A stretch of 32,430 bases of DNA, taken from positions 1 through 32,430 of the forward strand of contig CAVAPE010000019.1 of assembly GCA_963590405.1 (NCBI GenBank). Reading direction: 5' to 3'. The position numbers were made by a program, and so were the translations under genes. Below are positions 23,869 to 32,323 of this stretch, one piece after another (within the stretch, counting starts at the first letter, position 1; each line of letters begins with the position of its first letter). The notes beneath the pieces are model-generated. The model saw only the letters and a program-made list of their open reading frames with translations. It ran no database searches and had not been told where the DNA came from. Origin of the DNA: Limisoma sp963590405 (GTDB lineage Bacteria > Bacteroidota > Bacteroidia > Bacteroidales > Muribaculaceae).

Positions 23869-26484
23869 ATGAAAACAAGATTGTTAAAAGCCATATTGCC
23901 GTCGATAGCCATTCTTGCCATTGCCACGGCATGCAGCGACGATGATTTCTATATGACGAAGGAGCAGGAGGCGATGCTCGGCACCGCTGTCAACTTCAAT
24001 GCCAGCATCTCCGACCCGTTCATGTCGCGCACTTCCTATAACCACGACGGAAAGTTTAACGAAAACGATTTGATTACCATCTACCGCGAGTATTCCAACG
24101 ACAACGGTCAGACTTTCGACGAGTCAACGCTGGGTTACCGCGTGTACAGTTATCAGCCGAAAACCGTATCGGGAACGGGTGTGTCAATCAATACGCAGTG
24201 GAAGGTACAAGTAGGTAAAATTGGCTATGAGCCAGATCGCGGCAAATTCACACAGACGGAGGCAGACTCCTTGACGTGGGACGACGGCCGCACCGTGCGT
24301 TTCCGTGCATGGGCATTGAGCAACCTGTCGGGTTGCTTGGGCAACGGCTCGTGGGGTTCGTTCTATCCTGACTTTACGATGGCAAATTGGATTACGGCTT
24401 CTGGTCCTACGCGCGACATTCCTTTGTCGCTTAAGCATTTGGGTTGCCGTATTGCCATCACGCCTAAAAGCGGCAATCAGTTGTATAAAGTTGAGGTGTC
24501 GACCGACTATAAGGACTATATGCGTATCGACAACGCCGATTCTAAGGAAGATGACGAGGCTGACATCTGCTCCGAGGAGGAAGCGCGCAAGAGGGCAGAG
24601 GCAGTGCAGGCTGTCTACAACAAGATGTGTATGCCCGGCGGCGTGGATTTCTCGACTGGACTGAAAGCCATGAGCAAGGCTTACTATAACAGCCACAGCA
24701 ATGTGAGCACCATTGAGCAGGCCGACGACCAGGCTGCAATGATTGAGTTTGGCAGCAAGAGCGCCGATGAACTCACATCGCTGGCTGTGCGTCCTGTTTT
24801 CAATAATAACAACAATAACCAGTACCTCATCACAATCCCTCACGACATGAGCACTGAAAATGCCGGCGATAGATTGACGTTGCCTTCCTATACACGTTTC
24901 CGTGTCTACATCCGCGACGTGAACAATGGTGACAAAAACACACCGACGTATGAAGGTACTTACCATATCTTTGCGCTTAACGACATCAAGGACGATGCAG
25001 GCAATGAAACTTTCGCCGACGGGTTGCCTCTGGCGGCTGGCTATAGTTATCAATTCTCTGTAGGCTACCTCTATAACCGACTTGTTGTGACGATGACCAA
25101 TACCCTCTCGTGGACCGAGCAGGACCTCGCTCAGGCATATCTCGACGACAAGCAGCAGACCACAGCAAACTACGACTACAGTTGGTGGACCGATGCAATC
25201 GATGCCGCCATTTCGCGCGTGCTGGAATCGTCAGCCAATTCCTACAATCCAGTGTTCTCAATCAGCAGCGAAGAGGATTTCATCGGCTTCATCCGTCTTG
25301 TGAACGGTGTGGCAGGGCAGAACACTGCCTCCTACACGCTTGAACGTGGTGAAGAATACATCGACGAGACAAGCACCAACAACCTTAACAAGCGCTGGAA
25401 ATGGTATAAGGTCGTTGATGGGAAAAAGACGGAAATCACTAAGGAGGAAGCCGAGCAGGACGGTTTCGTGTTCTACCACGTTTATCACCCTGCCGACGGT
25501 GACAATGTGGCTTACTATGAGGAAGTTGTGCTCGATGGCGCATATTCCTTCTACAGCAACTTGGTAAACCGCAAGTTTAATGTCAACCTTACTGCCGATC
25601 TGGATTTGAATGATGTGAAACTTGATAATGTGGGCGACTCCGAGGAGCATTCGTTCCTTGGCATCTTCAATGGCAATTTCCACACCATCTCCAACGTGTA
25701 CGTGCCAGGAGGTTATCTCTTCGGCTATGTTGGACAAGCACAAGCAGATGCAGCGAGTGCTGGAGTGGGCGCAGTAATATCAAACGTGGTAATCAGTTCC
25801 GACCATCCTCTCACCGTCCTGAAGAAAGGCACGAGTGTGAAGATGCTTGGCATCCGAATGACTGCTGAGAACTATAATGCGGCACTTGCCGACGAATTGC
25901 TCGGCACGAGTTATGTGGTGGGCTGCAGCAACACTGGCGACGGCACGGTAGGACTGGTGGGCAAAGCCGAGCAACTCAGCATGTACGGCTGTATGCAAAC
26001 CGCACACGGCATTACTGGTGGCGCATTGCTTGGCGCATACACCGACAGCAGCAACCCATTTTTTGCTCCGCAAACGGGTACTGTGCAATGGGGTAATTTC
26101 ATGTGCAACTTCTACGACATCGACCACTCGCCCAAGGCACATGCCGTGGGCAGCATCACCGATGCTTATCAGCGTCAGCAATACATCCGCGCCTCGAAGA
26201 CGTATATGCTCTGTGCCTGGAACGACCAAATCATAACCGACATTGATGTGCTCGGCGCAATAAAGGGCACCAGTCGTTTTGCCGGTTTCTACGGCTTGGC
26301 TCCATGGAAGGCAATGAACTATGGCATCTACTGTTACAACAATAGCGACATCGGCAGGATTTATCCCTGCAATGCGCACTACGAGAAAGAGAATACCGTT
26401 GGCTACAACCATCGCTATCCTGTGCTCACAAGCGGTCAGACCACGGTGTCGAGCAGTTGGAACGTACTGAAACTTTTGAATTAG
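23869..26484 (+). CDS. Large fimbrillin with C-terminal beta-helix-like tail
   Basis: The 871-residue protein has lipobox ATAC (Cys22), strand AVNFNA and processing site FMSR|TS (Arg54). The fimbrillin domain (about 55-415) includes SLKHLGCRIAI at 188, a poly-Asn run (NNNNNN near 320) and the end block SYQFSVGYLYNRLVVTMTNTLSW. The C-terminal half (about 460-871) starts SISSEEDFIGFIRLVNG and shows LTADLDLND, then FLGIFNGNFHTISNVYV near 598 and GYLFGYVGQ. These are hallmarks of GLUG/beta-helix adhesin modules. The residue after the Arg is Thr rather than Ala/Ser, the only such case in the locus. It has the strongest ribosome binding site of the operon. Proposed role: accessory or tip adhesin. 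Confidence 0.75.
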   Translation: MKTRLLKAILPSIAILAIATACSDDDFYMTKEQEAMLGTAVNFNASISDPFMSRTSYNHDGKFNENDLITIYREYSNDNGQTFDESTLGYRVYSYQPKTVSGTGVSINTQWKVQVGKIGYEPDRGKFTQTEADSLTWDDGRTVRFRAWALSNLSGCLGNGSWGSFYPDFTMANWITASGPTRDIPLSLKHLGCRIAITPKSGNQLYKVEVSTDYKDYMRIDNADSKEDDEADICSEEEARKRAEAVQAVYNKMCMPGGVDFSTGLKAMSKAYYNSHSNVSTIEQADDQAAMIEFGSKSADELTSLAVRPVFNNNNNNQYLITIPHDMSTENAGDRLTLPSYTRFRVYIRDVNNGDKNTPTYEGTYHIFALNDIKDDAGNETFADGLPLAAGYSYQFSVGYLYNRLVVTMTNTLSWTEQDLAQAYLDDKQQTTANYDYSWWTDAIDAAISRVLESSANSYNPVFSISSEEDFIGFIRLVNGVAGQNTASYTLERGEEYIDETSTNNLNKRWKWYKVVDGKKTEITKEEAEQDGFVFYHVYHPADGDNVAYYEEVVLDGAYSFYSNLVNRKFNVNLTADLDLNDVKLDNVGDSEEHSFLGIFNGNFHTISNVYVPGGYLFGYVGQAQADAASAGVGAVISNVVISSDHPLTVLKKGTSVKMLGIRMTAENYNAALADELLGTSYVVGCSNTGDGTVGLVGKAEQLSMYGCMQTAHGITGGALLGAYTDSSNPFFAPQTGTVQWGNFMCNFYDIDHSPKAHAVGSITDAYQRQQYIRASKTYMLCAWNDQIITDIDVLGAIKGTSRFAGFYGLAPWKAMNYGIYCYNNSDIGRIYPCNAHYEKENTVGYNHRYPVLTSGQTTVSSSWNVLKLLN

Positions 26485-26486
26485 GA

Positions 26487-27539
26487 ATGAATATGAGATA
26501 TTGGAATAACATATTGTGCTCGTTGGCTCTGCTCTCGCTCGCTGCCTGCTCCGATGGCGACACTCCCGAGCAGAAGGGCGTGACAGGGTGCGTGAAACTC
26601 TCATCGTCGATTGAAAACTTTGTCGGCGACACTCGCGCAAACGTCGACGGCACGGCTTTTGAAACAAACGACTTGATACGCATCAAGGTGATTTGCCCTT
26701 ACGTCTCTTCAACGGAGTTTGGCGAAAGCACTTGGGGTAACTCCTACGACGGCTTTTGGTTGCAGCGTTGGAACGGCTCGACGTGGGCGTATGTGCCGTC
26801 GTCGTTCGGCTTCGACATCGACGGCGACTATCAGGTGTCGGAAGCAGTGTCGCTGACCAACCAGACGCTTTCGCAGCAAACGCCTTATGTGTTCACCGCA
26901 TCCACGTGGACGGAGGAGAAGGCTTTCGTCACCAATGGCAATCTGGTTTTGCAGTATGCCAATGTGTTCCAAGCCGACCAGTCGCGCATAGAGCATTACA
27001 AGGCAAGCGATGTGCTTTGGGCGCAGAATGTGATGCAGACGGGCACCGATGAGGTGCATCTCACTTTCAATCACGTTATGGCGGCGCTTCGCATCACCGT
27101 CGACAGCAGAGTATCCCTCTCAGACAATGCCATACTTACCGTGGTGGGCATGCCAGACATCGACCAAGCGGAAATCATCGTGGGCGACATGTATGCGTCG
27201 AAAAGCAAGGTAAACAGCACTTGCGGCTACAGGCAAAAGCACGCATGCACGGCAGCCGAAAACGGCAAGGTGCTTGGCATCGGCATAAATCAGGAAAGCA
27301 CAGGCACTTCCTATACGCAACCGTTCACTGAGATTGCCCAGACAGCCACCTACAAGGCTCTGCACAAGTCGGGACAGGTGTTCCAACTGATTGTGCCTCC
27401 TTGCACGCTGACCGACAAGGCTGTGGTGTGGGTGCGCGACGGCGAAAAGAAATGGAGCGCGGAGTTGTCGCAGACGTCATTCGAACAGGGGTATCTCTAC
27501 AACGTTACCCTCACTCTTAAATCATCAACGGAGGATTAG
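26487..27539 (+). CDS. Fimbrillin-like lipoprotein, smallest single-domain member
   Basis: The 350-residue protein has lipobox LAAC (Cys21), strand CVKLSSS and processing site GDTR|AN (Arg50). The single domain includes FETNDLIRIKV, YVFTASTW, LTFNHVMAALRITV at 194 and the closing FEQGYLYNVTLTLKSS. It ends within the last core strand, with no C-terminal donor extension and no W-terminated strand after it. That would fit a subunit placed at one end of the fibre. The start at 26487 follows the previous stop by 2 nt; ATG 26493 is also possible. The junctions on both of its sides share the string TTAGGAATGAA. Confidence 0.75.
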   Translation: MNMRYWNNILCSLALLSLAACSDGDTPEQKGVTGCVKLSSSIENFVGDTRANVDGTAFETNDLIRIKVICPYVSSTEFGESTWGNSYDGFWLQRWNGSTWAYVPSSFGFDIDGDYQVSEAVSLTNQTLSQQTPYVFTASTWTEEKAFVTNGNLVLQYANVFQADQSRIEHYKASDVLWAQNVMQTGTDEVHLTFNHVMAALRITVDSRVSLSDNAILTVVGMPDIDQAEIIVGDMYASKSKVNSTCGYRQKHACTAAENGKVLGIGINQESTGTSYTQPFTEIAQTATYKALHKSGQVFQLIVPPCTLTDKAVVWVRDGEKKWSAELSQTSFEQGYLYNVTLTLKSSTED

Positions 27540-27541
27540 GA

Positions 27542-29518
27542 ATGAAAAAATTCAACATACTGTTTGCAGCGCTGCCAGCGTTTGCGGCTTTGGCTTCCTG
27601 TAGTGCCAACGAGGAATTAGGCAGTCAGGATGTCCGTGAACTGTCGGGCATTAGCACTCAAATCGGCTCTACACGCGCTGCTCGTGTGGTCAGCGACAGA
27701 GAGCCTCGCTATGTGGGTCGCAGCGCATTTTTGGGCGGCGACACAATCAATATGACTTATTTTGCCAGAACAGGCAGCATAATAGCGGATTTCACCTATC
27801 GCAATGTGCTTTGGGAGAAGAAAACCGACGAGAGCGGATGGACACGCGTCGACGACGACAAGAAGATTTACTGGAGCGATGCCACCAGTCCGCACACCTT
27901 CATAGGCTTCAGTAAGCCATACGAGGATTTCCCGTGGACAAAGACCGAAACGGCGGGGTTGCCCGACATCTACAGCGGACAGTTGACCCTGACCGACGGC
28001 ATTGTTGACTACACCAATACCACCGATAAATCGGGCAATGAGGTAAGTGGCAACGAGAAACTGAAGAAGGACGACATCGTGTTGGCTTATTCCACAAGCG
28101 TTGTGGCTGATGCCACAGGTATCGGTACTGTAGAGTTCAGCCACGCATTGAGTTGCCTTACGTTCGACCTCAATATCAACGGCTTCTCTTCAACTCCGGG
28201 TATCGGCGACAATGAGATGGACAACGCTACGCGCGTGGTTTCGCTGATTGTCCACAACCAGCCATACCAATACAAATGGACGCAGACGAGCGACCATGCC
28301 GAGGAGGACGACAATTCGGCAACAACCGACATCAAGGCGTGGACAAACAGCATCAACGGCGATGCCACGACCTCTGGTCGCAACCGTCGCTTCTACTACC
28401 ACACTCTTGCTGTGCCGGGCTCGCGCTCGGAGATGGACATCGAGTTTACGGTGACTTATCCCGACCCGTTGAACACGGCAAATACTCTTTCCAACACCTA
28501 TACGGCTAAGGCTACCAACGTGGAACTCATAGCAGGCAAGCGCACCACTATCAAGATTTCGCTTAACCACCAAAACGAACAGATGACCGTGGGCGCAGAA
28601 TACGACGATTGGGAATATGCCGATACGCCTGACCAAGGTGAACTGACCAAGAAGTCGACATTCTTGGCGAGCACATCAAAAGCCAACGTGCATCTGCACG
28701 ATGAGGCTGGCTTGATAAGGGACGATGCCACATGGCTCTACACTGACAGTGACGGAAATATAGTCGATGTTGACGGCAACGACGGTTCGGCGGCTAACCC
28801 TTACTCTATTTCGTCGGCTTATCAACTTTTGGCATTTGCCTATGAGGTGAACGAAGGAAAGATGACCTTTGCTGACAAATATGTGAGCCTCAATGCCAAT
28901 CTATATATGCAGGAAAGCATCTCGGGCACTGGTGTTGAATGGATTGGTATCGGCACGTCGCAATATCCTTTTATGGGGCATTTCGACGGTCGTTTGCACG
29001 ACATCAATAGGCTTAAAGGGAAGTCGTTCTTCGGCTATATTTCATCGGACGCCACGGTGTCGGGAGTGATGCTTATGGGTATGCTCGGCACGACCGACGG
29101 CGGATGCATTGTGTGCAACAATGCTGGCACAATAAGTGGCTGCATGGCTAATGGCGACGTGAATGGCACATCAAGCGCCGGCGGAATCTGCGAAACCAAC
29201 AGCGGCACAATCATTGCCTGCGCGCATATCGGTAGCGTCACGGCAACCGATGTGGTTGGCACGGTGGCTGGCAGAAACACAGGTACGGCGACGGCGGTCT
29301 ATGCCACGAGCAAACTCTCTGCAACAACAGTTGCTGTGCAATGCTACTACGACAAGACGATGTATCCGTCGGCTTCCGACGAAGATGCTGCGCGTTGGGG
29401 CAAGACGTCAACCGAAATGCTCCAGAAGAGTTTTGTGACTCTCCTCAACGATGAAATCGGCACTGCCTCAACCTACCGCTTCGTCTACCGCCCATCCGAA
29501 TGCCCGACAATAGAATAA
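27542..29518 (+). CDS. Fimbrillin with GLUG-type beta-helix tail
   Basis: The 658-residue protein has lipobox LASC (Cys20), weak strand ISTQIG and processing site GSTR|AA (Arg45). The fimbrillin domain (about 46-360) has KIYWSDATSPHTFIGF, FSHALSCLTFDLN at 199 and KRTTIKISLNHQ...YDDWEYAD. From about 415 it has a clear GLUG-like tail: ISSAYQLLAFAYEVN, VEWIGIG, FMGHFDGRLHDINRL near 477, then repeating units CNNAGTISGCMANGDV, GGICETNSGTIIACAHIGSV and GRNTGTATAVYA. It is the last gene of the operon, and a hairpin begins inside its stop codon. Likely a surface-exposed accessory or tip protein. Confidence 0.8.
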   Translation: MKKFNILFAALPAFAALASCSANEELGSQDVRELSGISTQIGSTRAARVVSDREPRYVGRSAFLGGDTINMTYFARTGSIIADFTYRNVLWEKKTDESGWTRVDDDKKIYWSDATSPHTFIGFSKPYEDFPWTKTETAGLPDIYSGQLTLTDGIVDYTNTTDKSGNEVSGNEKLKKDDIVLAYSTSVVADATGIGTVEFSHALSCLTFDLNINGFSSTPGIGDNEMDNATRVVSLIVHNQPYQYKWTQTSDHAEEDDNSATTDIKAWTNSINGDATTSGRNRRFYYHTLAVPGSRSEMDIEFTVTYPDPLNTANTLSNTYTAKATNVELIAGKRTTIKISLNHQNEQMTVGAEYDDWEYADTPDQGELTKKSTFLASTSKANVHLHDEAGLIRDDATWLYTDSDGNIVDVDGNDGSAANPYSISSAYQLLAFAYEVNEGKMTFADKYVSLNANLYMQESISGTGVEWIGIGTSQYPFMGHFDGRLHDINRLKGKSFFGYISSDATVSGVMLMGMLGTTDGGCIVCNNAGTISGCMANGDVNGTSSAGGICETNSGTIIACAHIGSVTATDVVGTVAGRNTGTATAVYATSKLSATTVAVQCYYDKTMYPSASDEDAARWGKTSTEMLQKSFVTLLNDEIGTASTYRFVYRPSECPTIE

Positions 29519-29574
29519 GCGGCAATAGGTTTATCTACTGCCGCTTAGTGCCTGACGGAGAAAGCCCCGTTTTT
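29517..29574. terminator. Terminator region between the pilus operon and the minus-strand operon
   Basis: AAGCGGCAATAG (29517-29528) pairs with CTACTGCCGCTT (29535-29546) with one mismatch and a 6-nt loop, starting inside the TAA of the last pilin. A weaker stem ACGG/CCGT (29555-29570), followed by five T (29570-29574), could act for the plus strand. The symmetric first hairpin can serve both converging transcripts. Confidence 0.65.
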
Positions 29575-30463
29575 ATGCTAATTTCTGAAATTCCAGAGGG
29601 GTTTTGCCAGTGTGGGTTTTGAAGAAGCGGATGAAGTGCTGAGGATATTCAAATCCGAGTTGCTGGCTCACTTGGGTGATGTTCATCGTGTCGCTTGACA
29701 GCAGTTGCTTTGCGGCACGCAGGAGCCGGTCGTTGATGAAATCCTTGGCGGTGCGTCCGGTTTCCGTCTTGACCAATTCACCGAAATACTTTGGCGAATA
29801 GCAACACTTGTCGGCAAAATATGCCACCGATGGCAAGCCCTCGGCTGCCGCATTTTTGGCAATATAGTCATCGAGCAGGGAAGAGAATTTCTTGATTACT
29901 GTGTGGTTTATCTCCTCGCGAGTGATGAACTGGCGGTCGTAGAACCGCAGACAGTAGTTCAGCAACAACTCGATGTTGCTCACAATCAATTCTTTCGTGT
30001 GCTTGTCGATGTCGCGGCTCAACTCTTGCTGAATCATTGTCAGCACATCGCGGAAAATCTCTATTTCAGACGTGGACAGGTGCAACGCCTCGTTCGATGT
30101 GTATTCGAAGAACTCATAGCGGTTGATATTGCGTCCCAACTGCGTGCGGTTGAGCAAGTCGGGATGGAAGAGTAGGGCAGTCCACTTCGGATAAAGCACA
30201 CCGGGATTGGGCTTTACGTGGATGCTCTGTCCAGGGGCGAAACTCGTCACGGTCATTTCGTCAAAGTCGTATTTTGTCCTGCCGTACGACAGTTCGCAGC
30301 CTTTGTTTTCCTTGAGGAACAAAGCATAAATACCATAGTGGCAGATGTGCTCTTCAAGCGTGTGCTGCTTGTCGTAGCGCAGTACGCTAACCAACGGATG
30401 AAGCGTTTCAAATCCATATTGGTCGTTGAACTCCTGTATGGAGTTGAATGTCAGTTCTTTCAT
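29573..30463 (-). CDS. AraC-family transcriptional regulator
   Basis: The 296-residue protein has an N-terminal cupin-like sensing domain (about 25-150, with a charged EHICHYGIYALFLKENKG segment). A helical linker (LLLNYCLRFYDRQFITREEINH) follows. The C-terminal tandem helix-turn-helix (about 195-296) contains YFADKCCYSPKYFGELVKTETG and the second-helix motif MNITQVSQQLGFEYPQHFIRFF, ending KTHTGKTPLEFQ. It binds DNA and probably a small ligand. Its ATG overlaps the stop of the Dxs-like gene by 4 nt (ATGA), so the two are translated together and it may sense a product or substrate of that enzyme. It faces the pilus operon, and control of that operon is possible but not shown. Confidence 0.85.
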   Translation of the reverse strand: MKELTFNSIQEFNDQYGFETLHPLVSVLRYDKQHTLEEHICHYGIYALFLKENKGCELSYGRTKYDFDEMTVTSFAPGQSIHVKPNPGVLYPKWTALLFHPDLLNRTQLGRNINRYEFFEYTSNEALHLSTSEIEIFRDVLTMIQQELSRDIDKHTKELIVSNIELLLNYCLRFYDRQFITREEINHTVIKKFSSLLDDYIAKNAAAEGLPSVAYFADKCCYSPKYFGELVKTETGRTAKDFINDRLLRAAKQLLSSDTMNITQVSQQLGFEYPQHFIRFFKTHTGKTPLEFQKLA

Positions 30464-32217
30464 AATAATGCCATTATATCTTCAACAATCTGTTCGTCCA
30501 GCAGACGGTTGTCGGAGAGCAACTGCTGCAGGTCGTATCGGTCGTAGAGACCTTTCTTTACACCGCCCACTATTGTCTTCATGTCGGAGGTGCCGTAGTA
30601 GGCGGCTATGCGCTCGCCAAATCCGCCGTCCTTGCATCCGTCCTCCAGAGTGACCACAATTTGGTGGTCTGCCTTTAGGCTGTCGAGCGTTTCTGCGTCA
30701 ACGGCATTGAGGTAACGAGGATTGATGAGTGTGGCGTCGATGCCCTTGTCGGCAAGCAGGCGAACCACATTCTCGCCTTTCTGGTAGAACGACCCGGCTG
30801 CGATGACAGCCACTTTCGTCCCCTTGTGGGTTATCTTGTATTTCGGTTGAAAGCCGTATTCGGTGTCGACCTCTTCTGTGGTGTGGATCACACCGTTGCT
30901 CGGCATGCGCAGCGCTACGGGCTTCTTATCCTGCACGATAGCCCATCTGAGCATAGCAAAATATTCCTCGCATGTTGTAGGCGCAAGATACGTCAGCCCA
31001 GGGATGCTGCAGAGCATTGGTATGTCGAAGAGGCAGATGTGGGTGATGTCGTTCATCGACCGTGTGCCGCCCCACACCACGTTGATTACTGCCGGGTTGG
31101 AGTTGATGCACAAATCCTGCGCAATCTGGTCGTAGGTACGCTGCACGAAGGTGCTGTACACGGTCCACACGGGGCGCAGACCTCCCTTCGCCATGCCCGA
31201 AATCATCGCCACCGCCTGCTCCTCGGCAATGCCCATGTCGATGTGCTGTTTGCCTGCCTCCTTGCGCTTCTGCGGATTGAAACCGGCTGCGGCGGGTGTG
31301 CCTGCCGTAACGGCGATGAGCGTAGGGTCTTGCTTCATCTCCTTGAGCATCCAGTCGCTGTAGAGTTCCTCGTACGATTCCCGAGTGGGCTTTGCCGGGC
31401 GACTGCCGTCCTCTATGTTGAACGGCATTCCCCAGTGCCATGCTTCCTTGTCGCGCACTGCGGGAGCGAAGCCGTGACCTTTTTCTGTGTGGATATGCAC
31501 CACTGTCGGCTTGTCGGTGCCCTTCACGCGGCGGAACATCTCAATGAGTTTCTCCACGTCGTTGCCCTCTTCCAGATAGTAGTAGTCAAATCCCCAAGCC
31601 TTAAACCAGTTGTGCTCACAAGTGCCCTTGCTCTCGCGCAGAGCCCTAAGGTTTTTGTATATGCCGCCGTGGTTTTCGGCTATCGACATCTCGTTGTCGT
31701 TGACCACGATAATGATGCCCGTGCCGAGTTCCGACGCCTCGTCAAGACCCTCAAACGCTTCGCCGCCCGACAGCGAACCGTCGCCGATTATGGCGATGAT
31801 GTTCTCGTCCGTTCCCTTTATGTCGCGGGCTTTTTGCAAACCCGTGGCAAGGCTTATGGATGTTGAGGTGTGACCCACCTCAAAGTTGTCGTACTCAGGG
31901 CTCTCGGTAGGAGAGGAGTAGCCCGATATTGCATTCATGTCGTCAATGTCGCCAAGAAAACCCGACGCGCGGCCAGTAAGCACCTTGTGCGGATAGCACT
32001 GGTGGCTCACATCGAATACAAACTTGTCCTTCGGCGCGTCAAAAACGTAGTGCAGGGCAACCGTAGCCTCCACAAATCCTAGATTAGGGCCAACGTGACC
32101 GCCGTGTTTGCTTACGCGGTTGAGAACTGCCATGCGGGTTTCCTCGGCAACCGTTTTCAAGGCTGCGATGTCCAACTTTTTAAGGTCGGCAGGAGAGGAG
32201 ATGTTTTCTATATACAT
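30460..32217 (-). CDS. Dxs-like thiamine-diphosphate enzyme (divergent paralogue)
   Basis: The 585-residue protein has the full transketolase/Dxs layout. HGGHVGPNLG (38-47) carries the catalytic-type His41, and HQCYPHKVLTGR is at 72-83. The ThDP motif runs from GDGSLSG (145-151) to NDNEMSI (173-179), and GIAEEQAV has the Glu that activates the cofactor. YSTFVQRTYDQIAQD and a transketolase C-domain follow. It is about 40 residues shorter than usual Dxs. The linker after NDNEMSI is only about 25 residues, and the usual DGHD is EGND. DRAG of the substrate site reads VWGG, and the PRG of the YPRG motif reads PSN. True DXP synthase activity is therefore doubtful; a related aldol-type or acyloin reaction is possible. 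Confidence 0.75.
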   Translation of the reverse strand: MYIENISSPADLKKLDIAALKTVAEETRMAVLNRVSKHGGHVGPNLGFVEATVALHYVFDAPKDKFVFDVSHQCYPHKVLTGRASGFLGDIDDMNAISGYSSPTESPEYDNFEVGHTSTSISLATGLQKARDIKGTDENIIAIIGDGSLSGGEAFEGLDEASELGTGIIIVVNDNEMSIAENHGGIYKNLRALRESKGTCEHNWFKAWGFDYYYLEEGNDVEKLIEMFRRVKGTDKPTVVHIHTEKGHGFAPAVRDKEAWHWGMPFNIEDGSRPAKPTRESYEELYSDWMLKEMKQDPTLIAVTAGTPAAAGFNPQKRKEAGKQHIDMGIAEEQAVAMISGMAKGGLRPVWTVYSTFVQRTYDQIAQDLCINSNPAVINVVWGGTRSMNDITHICLFDIPMLCSIPGLTYLAPTTCEEYFAMLRWAIVQDKKPVALRMPSNGVIHTTEEVDTEYGFQPKYKITHKGTKVAVIAAGSFYQKGENVVRLLADKGIDATLINPRYLNAVDAETLDSLKADHQIVVTLEDGCKDGGFGERIAAYYGTSDMKTIVGGVKKGLYDRYDLQQLLSDNRLLDEQIVEDIMALL

Positions 32218-32242
32218 ATTCGTGACTGTTTTTTTCTTGCTG

Positions 32243-32250
32243 CAAAATTA
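32243..32250 (-). promoter_or_regulatory. -7 box for the dxs-like/araC operon
   Basis: CAAAATTA on the plus strand reads TAATTTTG on the minus strand, an exact TAnnTTTG match 26 nt before the start codon. No clear TTTG is found at the -33 position. The predicted leader is about 20 nt. Confidence 0.5.
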
Positions 32251-32323
32251 CCAACAAAAATCCTTATCCCCGATACCCCCATTTCGGAATATATAACCAA
32301 TTGTCCCCCTCACATCTCATATT

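Larger units (their letters stand above)
6532..29518 (+). other. Thirteen-gene type V pilus (fimbrial) operon
   Basis: All thirteen genes lie on one strand. Gaps in order are -4, 38, 11, 36, 4, -1, 21, 2, 31, 12, 2 and 2 nt. A promoter precedes the first gene and a terminator follows the last; none is recognisable between genes. The content is one OmpA-like/DUF3575 outer membrane protein, one DUF5119-like lipoprotein and eleven fimbrillin-like lipoproteins. Confidence 0.8.

Noticed and set aside
24800..24825. AAT/AAC run in the 23869 gene as a phase-variable repeat
   Set aside because: The run encoding six Asn mixes AAT and AAC codons, and slippage would be in units of three, changing length but not frame; it is more likely a flexible loop.
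30826..31866. 346-codon plus-strand open frame
   Set aside because: It is antisense to the Dxs-like gene, whose ThDP motifs are clear; the plus translation has no domain.
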